Assembly (NCBI GenBank): GCA_019649035.1
Contig: BMAT01013948.1
Coordinates: forward strand, 30,653-61,489
DNA: 30,837 nucleotides
Reading direction: 5' to 3'
From: Elysia marginata
Taxonomy: Eukaryota; Mollusca; Gastropoda; Plakobranchidae
The position numbers were made by a program, and so were the translations under genes. Each line of letters opens with the position of its first letter. Position 1 is the stretch's first letter. The notes under the pieces are model-generated. The model was not told the origin of the DNA. It was given only the letters and a program-made list of their open reading frames with translations, and ran no database searches. Shown here piece after piece: positions 19,626 to 30,136 of the stretch.

Positions 19626-21224
19626 AAAGTATCCTGGTAGATGCCAAAATTTTCCTTCCTATATCCATTGGAAACAGATCAACGCCATCAATCTACGTAC
19701 ATAGTTTCGATCTGGACCTCAAGAAGACAAGGTGACCACCATCGCATAAACAGAAGAACACTCATTTAGGGGAAAGGCTAAAATAATCGAGTCTTTGTTA
19801 ATAATCTAAGAAAGAAAATCATTCTTACGGCCGTCTTAGTATTGATGCAGTTTTTGGTTCAATGCGAGAACTTGCGTTTCATTCACTTTTAAGCTGGGCT
19901 AACAATCTTGAAAACAATATGAAAATCATCGAACGCCAGCAGAAGGGACATGGAAACATGTGCCAATCTCAAGACAAATTGTTCATTGTCAGTCGGAAAT
20001 AAATGTATGAATTTTTTAACATTGATGTCAATTTTATCTCAGCCTGGCTGGAAATGTTCAGAAACCAACGGAATTATGGTGTTCAGCAAGTGGTTGAAAC
20101 ACAACTTCCGCTCAAAAAATTAATTGCAACAAAATCATACTGTGTCCGCTTGGGTGAAGTATCTTTTTTAGGCTGGTATGTAACAAACAGGCAAAGCAAG
20201 AAAATGATATCTGACAGATTAAGATATTTAACACTGCCACACAACTCTGTTCAAATAGCTAAAAACCAATAAGAAATTGCAAAAGGCTGGCACGATTTCA
20301 ACTTGATTTTAACACTATACAAAACGTTTGAGTGACCACTTTTTTAACCCATGAGAGCCGGACTATTTTAGTTCCTACGATCTGTTCGAGGTATAGTGAC
20401 CTCTTTATTAAACAGCTGAGAGAGCTGCGCTACTTATTAGTGCGGACGTTCTGTTTGAAAGAATTTTGAGTATCGTTTTTAATGGATTTCATGAGAGAAA
20501 AATTACTTGTTTTAGCTCGTGAAAGGCGAGCTTTCTTCTTGTAGGTGTTCATCTCTTCAATTGCGTACAATAACTCTGAGGAGTTGTCTAAAAAAGCTCC
20601 AGGTTTTTAGTGTCAACTTATACAGAGGTAAAGTTTCAATATCTTACAAACAGTCGCATGTGTGTGAGTCAGTGTTTTTGTTTTTTCTTTCTGTTACACT
20701 GAAGACATCTAAACAATTTCTTCTTTTAATCTTAACTTACTGCTTCTTAGATGCGCAATAGGATATTCAGAAATTTCAATTAAGCAATAATAGAGTTGAA
20801 AAAATGGACCCGTACAGTCCTTTGTTTGTTTGTTTTTGTTGTTGTTTCTTAAGTTGTTAATTCTGGGGGCTTTTTGCTTCTTGTTTGTATTTTTTCTTTG
20901 GCGCGTTGTGTTCTTTCCACAAATGATTAAGCTTTCTTAAATGCCAAAATGTTGCCATTCATGTTTTAGCGGCAATCTCTTCGTTTTTGCGAGACTGGCG
21001 GAATCACCGACGTAAAACTTACGCCTTGTCGAGAATGCTGGCTATGTGATAACAGAATAAATTCCATCATGTCTTTATTTTTGGCTATTTCTTACTTCAT
21101 TGTTTGTGTGTGAAAACGTAGCGAATTTGTGTGAATCGGACATCATTCACTATTTCAAAATACAATGTGTAATGATTATGCATTGTAATAGTTGCTATAC
21201 AGGAGCGATTCCTCCTGTTTTGTG
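19626..21224. other. No firm gene; probable intron or intergenic sequence
   Basis: Open frames at 20003-20272 and 20519-20761 (plus) lack recognisable features. T-rich runs with TTTG words occur near 20819-20845. If the exon at 21231-21789 is real, everything left of 21230 is its downstream intron, since the gene runs on the minus strand. Confidence 0.45.
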
Positions 21225-21230
21225 ACTTAC

Positions 21231-21789
21231 CTCACAGATCGTAAAATATAAGGTAGGTCAATGGAGTTAGCAGAGTTCATAGTGGGACTGACGTCACTGC
21301 CTGATGTTGTGAGATCTTCGCCTCCTGTGTGGCTCACTGACAAACCGATAGTCGCCGCAACGCGGACGGCGCTCGCTAGAACGGAAACGTCCACCGACTG
21401 CTGCTGCTGCAGCGGGTGCTGTTGTTGCTGCTGATGCTGGTGCAGGTGGTGGTAGCGTCCGACGGGCAGCTCGGAGCCGTGGTTGAAGCTGGTGCTGCAC
21501 GACCGGATTATTTTCGTGCCGGACGATTCCGCTCCGGACGAGGACCCCGTAGAGATACTTCCGCAGGACACGCGGTGCCGTTTGGAGGCGATAGGGACTT
21601 CCACCGTCGCGGTTTGTCGCGTGCTCGGACCGACGTCGGACGGGCGACGGGATCTCCAGGCCCCGTCTTCGGTGGCCTGATGCTTCTTGTTCCCGGCTTG
21701 GAAGCTTAAGCAATCCAGGTCTGCTGATAACGGGGGTCGGGATACCCCTGCCGGAGATCCCTGTGTTGTGCAAAAACTGCGTGATTTGT
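21231..21789 (-). CDS. Internal coding exon, Ser/Gln-rich protein, unidentified
   Basis: A 559-bp stretch, clearly richer in G+C than its surroundings, is open throughout on the minus strand. It is bounded by TTTTAG on the acceptor side (branch-like CTAAC about 18 bases upstream) and by GTGAG|GTAAGT on the donor side (GTAAGT at 21230-21225). Read from 21789, it starts two bases into a codon and ends two bases into the next, giving 185 whole codons. The protein is hydrophilic and low in complexity. It has a basic RRPSDVG and KRHRVS (PKA- or Akt-like phosphosites), a Ser/Gly stretch (CGSISTGSSSGAESSG), a His/Gln tract (HQHQQQQQHPLQQQQ) and an acidic/Ser tail ending SANSIDLPYILRSV. Such exons are typical of disordered regions of signalling or transcription proteins. 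No domain or family is recognised. Codon third positions are strongly G/C in this frame, which favours it over the overlapping Arg/Ala/Pro-rich frame (21294-21806). Confidence 0.68.
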
Positions 21790-24146
21790 CTAAAACCCCA
21801 GGACAACGTTAGGAAAGCCGCATCGAGTTTTGTGAATATAGGAGTAATTAATTGAAATGGCTAAGAACAATGCACATAGCCGCAGTACTGTAACGGGCAC
21901 ACGTGAATCTTTAAATGTGATTATTAACAAATCCTTGGTACTCTACAAACGAATGAAGTTTGAATAAAGGCTTTAAGTAACTGTCACGTAGTAGTTCTGG
22001 GCCTGTCCAGGCGTCGTTGGAGTTTTGGATGTGTAACACAAACTTTACTTTTCAAACAAAGAGGATCGACGAGTAAGATTGATTTTATTGCTCTTTGATT
22101 CAAAATGACTTAATTTGCCTATTTTTGGAAACCGGATTCTCATAATATGTCCCTATAATCCCAATAATTAACTTTAATCCTAATAACTTTATGGTCTATT
22201 TTTACGCAAAATTTTATTCAAACTTTAACGACCTGTTGTATTTTATTTTCATCCAAATTATGCTTTATTTAAAGATTTGTTAAACTTCACGAAACTCTTT
22301 ATACATTGCAAAACATTTAAAATCTGAAGAGGAGCTAGCAAAAATATCGTGAAAAATTAATACAAGTTATATTTAATAAAAAATCCTGATGTGATGTTTA
22401 CTTTTAAAATGTTATTGCGTAAACAGCTTGTGGCTTCTGATCAGTTCAAATCCATTATTGTGAAGGCAGGGCACGTTAAATCATTTTCCCATCAGTAGGT
22501 TGTTATTTATGTAGAATACCACAACAATATAATTATTTTTATTTTCACAAATTGAAATATCATTAAACTTTTTTTATAATGCTTCAGGTTATTTCAACAT
22601 ATTGACTGTTTACCATTTTCTCTTGTCCAATTTTTTATTGGTTATTTTCTATACAAACTGCGCTATTTTGTTTTCCCATCAAAATAACTGCTGCCTTAAA
22701 CAAAACTTAATTTAAGTTAGAGTGAAGTTAGAGTCATACTCATTTCAATATAAACTTGAATCTTTTTTAAGCATTGTTAAAATTAGTGTCTGATATTTAG
22801 TGCATGAAACATCGATAAATCAAAAGAACAGAAATTCCCTTTCACGTTTTAATTCTTTCAGTTTAGAATATTCTCAAAATGAGCTTTTGAAGATTTCGAA
22901 AAGTAAATTTTTCTGGCCTACCTCATAAGAATTAATTGTAACTTAACGATGAAATAAATCTTCGTTTTTTTATTTTACAAATAAACTGTTTTGAACATTT
23001 ACAAATATGCAAGGTTACAAGATACCCATACTAAAAATTAACACCCTTTAGAATTATAACGTGCATACTTATGCCACTACGAACCATCCAATTTTGTAAT
23101 CGTGGCTGCTTGTTTTAAGTACCTGTACCTTATATCGGAGGAACCAATCAGTAATGAACTTTTTCACCTACCTTATAACGCTGATATAAAAAAAACACTA
23201 TATCGCTGTAACAAATCAACAGACAGAATGATTACTCCCGCTGGCGCAATTAAGTCTCGCTAAATTACAGATCTCCAAATAGTCAGATAGTTTCACAAGC
23301 ACTTGGGATCTATCTCCTATCCCTGGTGTTCGAAGTTCACGCTAAACACCACGACCGTTTGTAATTGTGTTTTGTCTGTCAGCTGCCACCTCCAAACTAT
23401 GGCTTCTTCGTAGTGTTCAGATGGACAAGTCAGTGTCGGAAAGTGGAACCGCGCTAAATTGTGGCGCATCTGAGGTTCCAGCAACCTATCTCCATCACTC
23501 TGATTGAGCTAGATTCTGGAGTTCTACCCTATAGACTGGCAGAGGCAAAGTGAGAGGCTCTTAATACAGGCGCGTGTTCACTATCTCCATCTTCACAACT
23601 CACCCCCACCCCGCCCTTCTCCATCTTTTTCCCAGCCTTACTGGGAGTCTCACTCACCCATCCCTCTTTTTCCTTACTCGCATATCCTCTTTGACTACAA
23701 TTCTTACGTAGACTTGCGTGTGAACCTGAGGTTGTGTGAGTGTAGGCATGTATCTGCTGAGGTGGATTTACTACTGCTACCGGTTACTCACATTTGCTAA
23801 ATTTGAAAGGGCTCGCCGTAAGGATGACAAATTCTGAATGGAGCCAAGTAATAAAATGTGTGGGATGATAGAGGGAGATGTAAATAATTTACATAGTGAA
23901 GATGACGCTGTGAACGCGCACAACCCTTTCATAACATTTTGAGATAGTAAGAGTCAAAACAAGACATAACGTATATCGGAAATAAGAAAAGAGTATGTTA
24001 CAATCGATTGTGTTATTTACATAAACAGGAAGGATTCACGAAGCCAACAAAAACATGCCTTTATTAAGCTAGAATCAGAAACTAGAACGTCAACAAAAAA
24101 AGTCAGATCAAACTGATTATATGAGGAGAAGAGAGATGATGACATT
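21790..24146. other. Long AT-rich stretch, likely intron upstream of the exon
   Basis: From 21840 to about 23200 the sequence is very AT-rich with dense stops and few repeats, consistent with an intron of the minus-strand gene. Between about 23300 and 23700 composition becomes more balanced (for example C-rich CACCCCCACC near 23603), but I could not define an open frame with splice signals. It could hold an untranslated exon or regulatory sequence. Confidence 0.4.
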
Positions 24147-24162
24147 ATGAGAGAGAGAAAGA

Positions 24163-24200
<38 letters not shown>
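24147..24200. repeat. (GA)n microsatellite
   Basis: A GA dinucleotide array of about 50 bases with a few A and G interruptions. The Ser/Leu-rich minus-strand frames over it are artefacts. Confidence 0.95.
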
Positions 24201-24204
<4 letters not shown>

Positions 24205-24746
24205 GAAGGCGTACATAAGCATTGAAACATACCATCAGTCAGAAAGACAGGAGCTATGAAAGCAGAGCAGTGGTATAATTGAATAGTAAAGAAAATGGGA
24301 TAGAAAAAGGGCATGCGAGGGGGGATAAAAGGAGAATCAATACAAGAGGAATGAGCAGGGGGGGGGAGAAGAATCGATAAAAATTATAGCACATAGAAAG
24401 CCAGCCATACAAAGAGAAAGTCGAGAAACCACTGGCAAAGTGAAAGAGGTAAAAAACTGTAAACACCCATGTGAATCTTTGGGTAGAATTGCTCACTAGA
24501 ATAAACAAGGGATGTATGGGAAGTCTTGGTGTTCATTTTGTTGAATAGAAAAACATATAAAAATCATTTAGATATGATTCAGCAAAAAGAGATGATCGAA
24601 GAGTAAAATACACGAGTTTAAATATTGAGCTTTTTTCATTTGACCGACTTCCATCTCTGCTAAGAAAGTGGTGTAGGTGAGTCATTGAAACTATTCTTTG
24701 TTTATATATACTAGTAGAATGCCTGCGATTCCGTGGGTCAATGCAA
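24201..24746. other. No gene seen; purine-rich patches
   Basis: A/G-rich sequence with a G run at about 24358-24366. Minus-strand frames of 82-84 codons (24254-24508 and 24533-24781) have no family resemblance, and the second runs into the SINE. Confidence 0.45.
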
Positions 24747-25060
24747 AGAGTAAAGAGCGTTTTTGTATAGCGCTTACCCACTAATGTGATCTAAGCGCTT
24801 TACATGGTTTCCCGACAAGCCATTCCCAACCAAAGTACCTTCTGATCTCACAGAGGAGCAACTAGTTAAGCATATTACTCTTGCAATATGACAAGATCTT
24901 TCACTGCCTATAGTCGGGTACTCGTTTAACGCATGAGTAAGGCGAAGAAATGTTTGTAAATAGCCTTTCTCAAGGACTAAACGTGGACCTACCGAAAGCA
25001 GGTCTCGAATTCCGGACCTCTTGATCCGAAGCCGAGCGTCTACCACTAGACCACGACGCC
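24747..25060 (-). mobile_element. tRNA-derived SINE, family 2, copy B
   Basis: This aligns along its whole length with 2981-3296. On the minus strand it begins GGCGTCGTGGTCTAGTGG (A box) and has a B-box-like GGAATTCGAGACC (about 25003-25015). It ends in TAAAGCGCTTAGATCACATT, then GTAAGCGCTATAC near 24770. Its B-box region is closer to the canonical GGTTCGAnnCC than copy A's. No clear target-site duplication was seen. A 101-codon minus-strand frame across it is incidental. Confidence 0.87.
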
Positions 25061-25316
25061 AAATGTGATATGGACTCAACTTGAATAAAAAAAAAACTTC
25101 TCATCCTTTCTTTTTCTTTGAAATATCATGTTTTATTGATTAAACTACATATTAAACTTATCTTCTTCTTTCCGTAGGCTTACCTTCTGCCCTTTTATTT
25201 CTGTATATGATCTCCCTCCCAACGTCTTCTATTCGTTTTTTTAAATCTCAGTATAACTATGTTTATCCTCCTCTTCATTCTAGCCCACTTCTAGTTCTAC
25301 ACTATCCCCCGCCCCC
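25061..25316. other. Spacer without a gene
   Basis: Pyrimidine-rich sequence grading into the (CT)n array. A donor-like GGTAAGC on the minus strand (about 25168-25174) has no convincing open frame before it. Confidence 0.4.

Positions 25317-25373
<57 letters not shown>
25317..25373. repeat. (CT)n microsatellite
   Basis: About 56 bases of pure CT repeat, leading directly into the duplicated segment to its right. Confidence 0.97.
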
Positions 25374-25377
<4 letters not shown>

Positions 25378-25380
<3 letters not shown>

Positions 25381-25501
25381 TTATCTCTCTGTCTCACTCT
25401 CTCCCTCTCTTTACCCTCTCTCTCTCTCTCTCTCTCTCTGTGTTTATCTCTCTGTCTCACTCTCTCCCTCTCTTTACCCTCTCTCTCTCTCGATCTCTCT
25501 C
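25378..25501 (+). repeat. 63-bp tandem duplication within CT-rich DNA
   Basis: The segment starting TGTTTATCTCTCTGTCTCAC at 25378 is repeated at 25441, a period of 63. The match is exact for roughly the first 50 bases. Each unit includes the non-repetitive word TTTACCCTCTC. The Ser/Leu frames here are artefacts. Confidence 0.9.
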
Positions 25502-25751
25502 TTTCTTTCTTTCAGTTTCACTCTGTCTTTTCTCTCGTTTATACATCTGTCTGTCTCTCCTTCTTCCACCTTCTCCTTTCATCCTAAATCATGGGTTTTT
25601 GTACTGCCAAGCTTGCCAGATAATCGTCAAAGACGGTCTCGTTACTTAGATCTAAATCTCGATCCATAGTAGTTTATATATTAACTAGGCTAGCGTCCTT
25701 TCTGAGTTTTATGTCCCCTAAGCTTCCCGCATGACCCGCAGCCTAGCTCTT

Positions 25752-25780
25752 AATAGAGACCTTTAGCACACGCACCGTGT
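25752..25780 (+). repeat. Dispersed 29-bp motif, copy 2
   Basis: Matches 5555-5583 at 28 of 29 positions (one A/T difference). In this copy the motif is extended to GAGAC...GTCTC, giving a longer potential hairpin around the CACG...CGTG core. Confidence 0.7.
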
Positions 25781-25925
25781 CTCACTACGCGTACGTGAAA
25801 ATCGGGAAAGCAGATTGAGGAAACTATAAAAATAATGAAACCAGTTTCTAAAAATAGACCCACAGACGTTCGCGTCATACTCACGCGTTGCTGCTTAAAG
25901 TCTGTAGTAAACCGTAAAGACCCGC

Positions 25926-25947
25926 GACGTCAGAGCTCTCTGACGTC
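25926..25947. repeat. 10-bp perfect palindrome containing TGACGTC half-sites
   Basis: GACGTCAGAG and its exact reverse complement CTCTGACGTC are separated by two bases (CT). Each arm holds GACGTCA or TGACGTC, the core of a CREB/ATF-type site. Whether it is bound by anything cannot be told from sequence, and a chance or element-derived palindrome is equally possible. Confidence 0.8.
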
Positions 25948-26990
25948 CCCAAAAATACTCGTACAAAGACAGTGGAGTCTCTCTGTGACTTTTTAGGTCA
26001 ATATTTTAATCAGTGTATATAGCGAAAAACTCAAAACTAATTTAAAAATTCTCCATTGTTTAGCCTCAATGTGACCAAATTTTGGTGCATGTCCCTAGAA
26101 TGATGCACTACCCTGCCCATCAACACAAATTTGAAGTGAGGGGTTTTTATTCCGAATCCGCAGCGATTGGCATTCTCTGTTTTTTATATAGAACTAGCCA
26201 ACTTGCCCCTTGTACAAATCGAGAAAATGAACTTTGGTTGACACACCAACATTTCAATCGAATATGAGTAAATTTGACGTTCTCTTTACCTTTCAATTAA
26301 TTTTGAGAGGCTGAGTTTGCCCACTCAAGGTGAGATCTACTCTGTTCTAAGTATTCTGCAAACTCAAATTATATAGATCAATAGAGCAGTTTCGCTCGAC
26401 TCTGTTTACTGTTATGTTCGGCTTATTCGCCACAGAGGCTAAGTGCAAAACCGACCTATGAACTCCTTTACAGGTTGATTTGTTTAGCATGCGTAGTAAT
26501 GGTTAAAACGTAAATAGGATTTTAAAATGTCAAATAGTAAATCCACACGACAACTTTGAGATTTAAAATAGACGCTGTAAGCCTATGCCAAGCTTTATAA
26601 ATCTTTAGAGGTTCCAGTTTTTAAAGCATAGTTATTTAAAGCTCTGGGTTGTCTTGCATTCAAGAAGAAAGGGCTGAAAATTGGACCTTAAGTCCATTTC
26701 AATGAGATTTTCTCACAAGATTCCTGAGCAAAAAAAAAACAACTAACGTTAACAGAATGTACAGAAAACACTGATAGGCAGTATTCTATAAGGAAAAAGT
26801 TATAGACGCAGACTTCATCTCCCTTCGTTCAAAGTAAATCCCAAACAAAATTAAATTGGGAAAAGTTCAAAGACAACATCAGCGACCGCCTAGGATAGTT
26901 AGATCCATGCGAATGGGAAGGAAATTGCTGTGTCCACCACCCAATCCCAACCTGCTCTTGTTCATTTCCACATTTTTCTCTCTATTGTAG

Positions 26991-27045
26991 GAACTTGTCT
27001 GGAGAGAGGAAGATGAGCAGCTGTTGATTATGATAAAAAAATTCT
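26991..27045 (+). CDS. Candidate short exon with Myb/SANT-like start
   Basis: A strong acceptor (TTTTTCTCTCTATTGTAG) is followed by codons reading [18 protein letters not shown]. The W-x-x-E-D-x-x-L-L spacing with a following KK is the pattern of the first helix of Myb/SANT repeats, which bind DNA or histone tails. Only about 18 codons exist before the reading runs into a (GATA)n array and a stop at 27057. A possible donor at 27046 (TCT|GTATAG) is weak. If real, this is a small internal exon of a Myb/SANT protein whose intron begins with the microsatellite. Alternatives are a truncated pseudo-exon or a chance match. I recognise a motif, not a specific gene. Confidence 0.33.
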
Positions 27046-27048
27046 GTA

Positions 27049-27153
27049 TAGACAGATAGATAGATATATAGATAGAAAGATAGATGGGTGGATAGATAGA
27101 TGGATGGATGGATAGATAGATAGATAGGTAGGTAAATACATAGATAAATAGAC

Positions 27154-27225
<72 letters not shown>

Positions 27226-27226
27226 G
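27049..27226. repeat. (GATA)n microsatellite with GATG variants
   Basis: The left part is imperfect (GATA mixed with GATG and GGTA units). The right part, about 27155-27224, is a pure GATA array of some 17 units. The minus-strand frame across it (Ile/Tyr/Leu/Ser repeats) is an artefact. Confidence 0.97.
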
Positions 27227-27886
27227 AAATTCAAAATTTCAAAACATTTACTAAAGGGTGTAGTTTTAAATTTCACTATGAGTAGGTGCAAAACAAATAC
27301 CAGGCAATGGTTTATCCAGAGAACTTTAAAAATTTTGATAACAGTGTACAATATGAGACCAGGAATGTGCCATCTATACATCATAATAATTTTTTATTTG
27401 CGTTGGGGGACTTTTTGGCAAATTTTGGACACATAAGGCTCCTAAACTACTCAACTCTCAGACTTCAAATTTATCACAAGGAATTAGGTACTTGATAAAA
27501 TCTCAAACCATGTACTAAAAATCCAGACCCCCTGTAGTTGTTTTGTTTGAAATTTCATTGTTTTCTTATATAAATAAGGCCTACCCTTTATCGGCCTACA
27601 AATGCCATAGTCAAACTTTTTAAAGCCACCAATGCAATTTTACGTTGAAATGCGTTCATGAAATGACGCATTGCGCTGGTGCTGATGAAAACTTTTTATG
27701 CGATAAAAGAATAAATATAATAGACCAAAACGCAAATTCAAACGATTGTAGATTCTATGAATGGTTTTATGTCATGCTTTGCACTTCATCACTAATGTAA
27801 AATTTTAAGGTAATGCAGTTGGGAACACAACAGACTTTATGAATGAAAATGCTCACCAATGTTGGTATTCTAGGTTTTGAATTAGG
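27227..27886. other. No gene seen
   Basis: AT-rich sequence. The plus-strand frame at 27286-27495 has a mixed composition but no recognised motif. No paired splice signals were found. Confidence 0.4.
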
Positions 27887-28144
27887 CTATAGGGAATGAG
27901 ATTAGAGGTAAAACAAGAGTAATTTCCCTTTTCCAGAAGACAACACTCCAAAATACTATAGTGGTTATTGTAATCTAGACCTATATTGTAGGGTAAGTTT
28001 CTTACGTATAGAGCTAAATAAAAAGTTTATCTTCAAAATAAATCTGTCGCATAAATTTTAAAGATTGTAATATTTATATTCATAAGATAGTGGAGAGACA
28101 CCACGAAAGTCCCGCTACTCTTGTTGAAATCTCATTCCCTATAG
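27887..28144. mobile_element. MITE-like element with inverted termini, copy A
   Basis: CTATAGGGAATGAGAT at 27887-27902 has its exact reverse complement at 28129-28144. The similarity continues inward, with gaps, to AACAAGAGTA on the left (about 27911-27920) and its complement TACTCTTGTT on the right (about 28116-28125). The 258-bp interior has no coding capacity. Related sequence at 30137-30372 shows that it belongs to a family. Outermost TA bases could represent a TA target duplication, but the exact edge is uncertain. Superfamily not assigned. Confidence 0.75.
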
Positions 28145-28371
28145 ACTTGACGGCAATGATAAACTGAAATCTAGATCTAGACCTAGATTATTTTTTTTTC
28201 TTTTCAATGGGTGTGCGTGAATTGTTGTCAAGCTTCCAGCCGTGATTCTTCTTTTCTATTCGGAAGGCAAATAAGTCGAAAAGCTTAATGAACAAAATGA
28301 ATAAAATCTAAAAATTTTTTACAATTACATTGTATTGTTTGCTTGCTTATTGGCTTATTTTTATTTATTTA
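28145..28371. other. Spacer without a gene
   Basis: AT-rich sequence with CTAGATCTAGACC words near 28171-28185 and an imperfect (TTTA)n patch near 28358-28373. Nothing else seen. Confidence 0.45.
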
Positions 28372-28625
28372 TTTTATACACTTTACAAATCCCTTCCGGG
28401 AAATTTGGCTTGGTTACTCAACATAACTAAGTCGCCACAGAGCAGCACCACTAATGCCCCAGCAGACCAGTACATTTGAAGGCCAATTTTAACCCATATA
28501 TGTAGGGTGTTGCAGGCGCAAATAACAAATTCAATAATTGCCTGTTGCTGGTACCCATTTTACAGGTGGGTGGACTGAGTTAAATTAGGGAAAATTGCTT
28601 TTTCAAGGCAATTGCAACGTGGCAT
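28372..28625. repeat. Possible old dispersed repeat
   Basis: The words CCCTTCCGGGAAATTTGGCT (28391-28410) and GGTACCCATTTTACAGGTGG, then GTGGACTGAG (about 28551-28575), are of a type that I associate with widespread repeats in marine invertebrate genomes. There is no second copy in this window and no visible terminal structure, so the call rests on general familiarity only. Confidence 0.3.
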
Positions 28626-28684
28626 TCATGTAATAGCATTTAAAAGCTGATCTACAGGCGCGCATCTAGCTCGATCTAGGCGAA

Positions 28685-29020
28685 GAAGAGGAAGAAATCT
28701 ACTGAGGGATTGAGAGACAAGAGAGAGAGAGGGGGGGGGAGAAAGAGAATGAGAGTGAAACCCTTACGTTTGCATTCAAACAGAGAAATAGAGATAAAAA
28801 CAGGAGGAACTATAGTGAAAACCGCAGGAAAGAGATAGCAATGTGCAGTTTTTATTGATATTTTTCAGAGTAGAATAGGAGGACTAGGGTGGGAAACAGA
28901 GATTTCAAAAAGGGGGGGGGGGCGATCATTAAAATGAGAGAAAATGTAGGGGGGGTAAGAGAGAAAGACAGATAGTAAGAGAGTTTGAGGGAGGGGGTAG
29001 AAAGAGGTCACAGAAGGTAG
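28685..29020. repeat. Purine-rich (GA/G)n tract
   Basis: About 330 bases rich in GAGA, GAAA and poly(G) runs (near 28731-28739, 28912-28922 and 28949-28955) on the plus strand, with few pyrimidines. It is not a clean microsatellite. Long purine strands can adopt triplex or quadruplex forms. Confidence 0.8.
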
Positions 29021-30136
29021 AAATTAAGTTAGTAGTATTAAGTTTGATGAAGTCGGTGGCATGCGTGGTATCTACTCGCACTACATGTACTCACCGAATT
29101 ACCGATGCGAAGCAAGGGTTGCCATAACTAGTCCATAAATATGTTTAAGAATCATGTTGAATTGATATCTCTTAAATATGATTTTGATTTACTTTTTTTC
29201 TATGATATTTTTCGGGCGTTTAAACTAAGGATTTTAATCTTATTCCAACTTTGCAATGATTTGATATGATAATATACACGCCCTTAGGGCTTTTGAGTCA
29301 ACTTGAAAAAAATTCATTTACGTAGAATAGTTATCCTTGGGCATTGGTGATTCTTCAGGCTTAGATTCAGCCCTAGAGTTTTCTATCAAACTACCCACAA
29401 CCACAGAAGAGCTCGCTTGGAAAAGGGGGGGGGGGGTGTCCCACTTTTTTAATTTTATACAAGAAAGGTTTGTCATGAAACAGCCCTCTTGCAAAACACG
29501 ACGCTGTTCACATAATGATTTACATTAAGTTAAAGCAAAAGTCCAGTTCAATAGGTTTATTCATTTAACTGCATGTAAATCTGCAGAATACAACAGGGTC
29601 TCCTTTCTTATTTCCTTTCTTCTTTTCCTCCATTTCTTGTTCATCAAACATACACTCAGGTCTTCAAACCCTTATGCATAAAATTCCGAGCCATTTCACT
29701 TGTTATCAGTTTGTGGGAAGAGCCATTGTACTAAGTTTAATAGGCTGCTATCTGTCAGAAATCATTTTCAGTTCTTTGTTTTTAATCCTTCTCATCAAAA
29801 GTTTGTCAACAGTAAGGCACTTTGATCTTTTTGTAACTATGGTATAGCTATCAGTCTGAACAAAGCAGTATTAATTTAGGCTTAATTAGGCATAAGATTT
29901 CAATAAAAGTAGCGAAACTTTGATTGAGACATACCGATTTATATTATGACGTCTTAAGATCTTCTTGAAAAAAATTAGAGTCAATACAAGGCTTAAGTAA
30001 AATAAAATTACCCGCTGTCTTTTCAACACAATTTCTTAGAATTAATTTACGCGATACATTTATTTTGAGGATACATTTTTATGTATCTTTATAGTCGTTT
30101 TTTTTTTCTCTCTTAGGTGTTAAATCATGTATGAAA
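29021..30136. other. No gene seen; one poly(G) run
   Basis: AT-rich sequence with an 11-G run near 29425-29436. The 63-codon plus-strand frame at 29337-29528 crosses that run and has no recognisable feature. Confidence 0.45.

Larger units (their letters stand above)
25502..26990. other. No gene seen; contains a shared 29-mer and a palindrome
   Basis: From 25740 to 25980 there are more CpG dinucleotides than in the AT-rich surroundings. The rest is anonymous. The sequence just before 26991 is a strong pyrimidine tract ending in TTGTAG. Confidence 0.45.

Noticed and set aside
20003-20272. 89-codon plus-strand frame
   Set aside because: No recognisable family or splice context. A length like this is expected occasionally by chance in 30 kb.
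21294-21806. A 170-codon minus-strand open frame overlapping the called exon
   Set aside because: It is Arg/Ala/Pro-rich in the way an off-frame reading of GC-rich DNA would be, has no ATG at its start and stops before the strong donor. The other frame has G/C-rich third positions and runs exactly through the donor.
25207-25649. Ser/Leu-rich frames of 90-126 codons
   Set aside because: These are translations of the (CT)n array and its 63-bp duplication.
27049-27226. CRISPR-like regular array
   Set aside because: The units are 4 bp with no spacers, and the context is eukaryotic. It is a plain microsatellite.
27028-27384. 118-codon minus-strand frame with Tyr/Leu/Ser/Ile repeats
   Set aside because: It mostly translates the GATA array.
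27286-27495. 69-codon plus-strand frame that loosely suggested a retroelement protein end
   Set aside because: The resemblance was too vague to tie to any LINE or LTR block, and no second copy is present.
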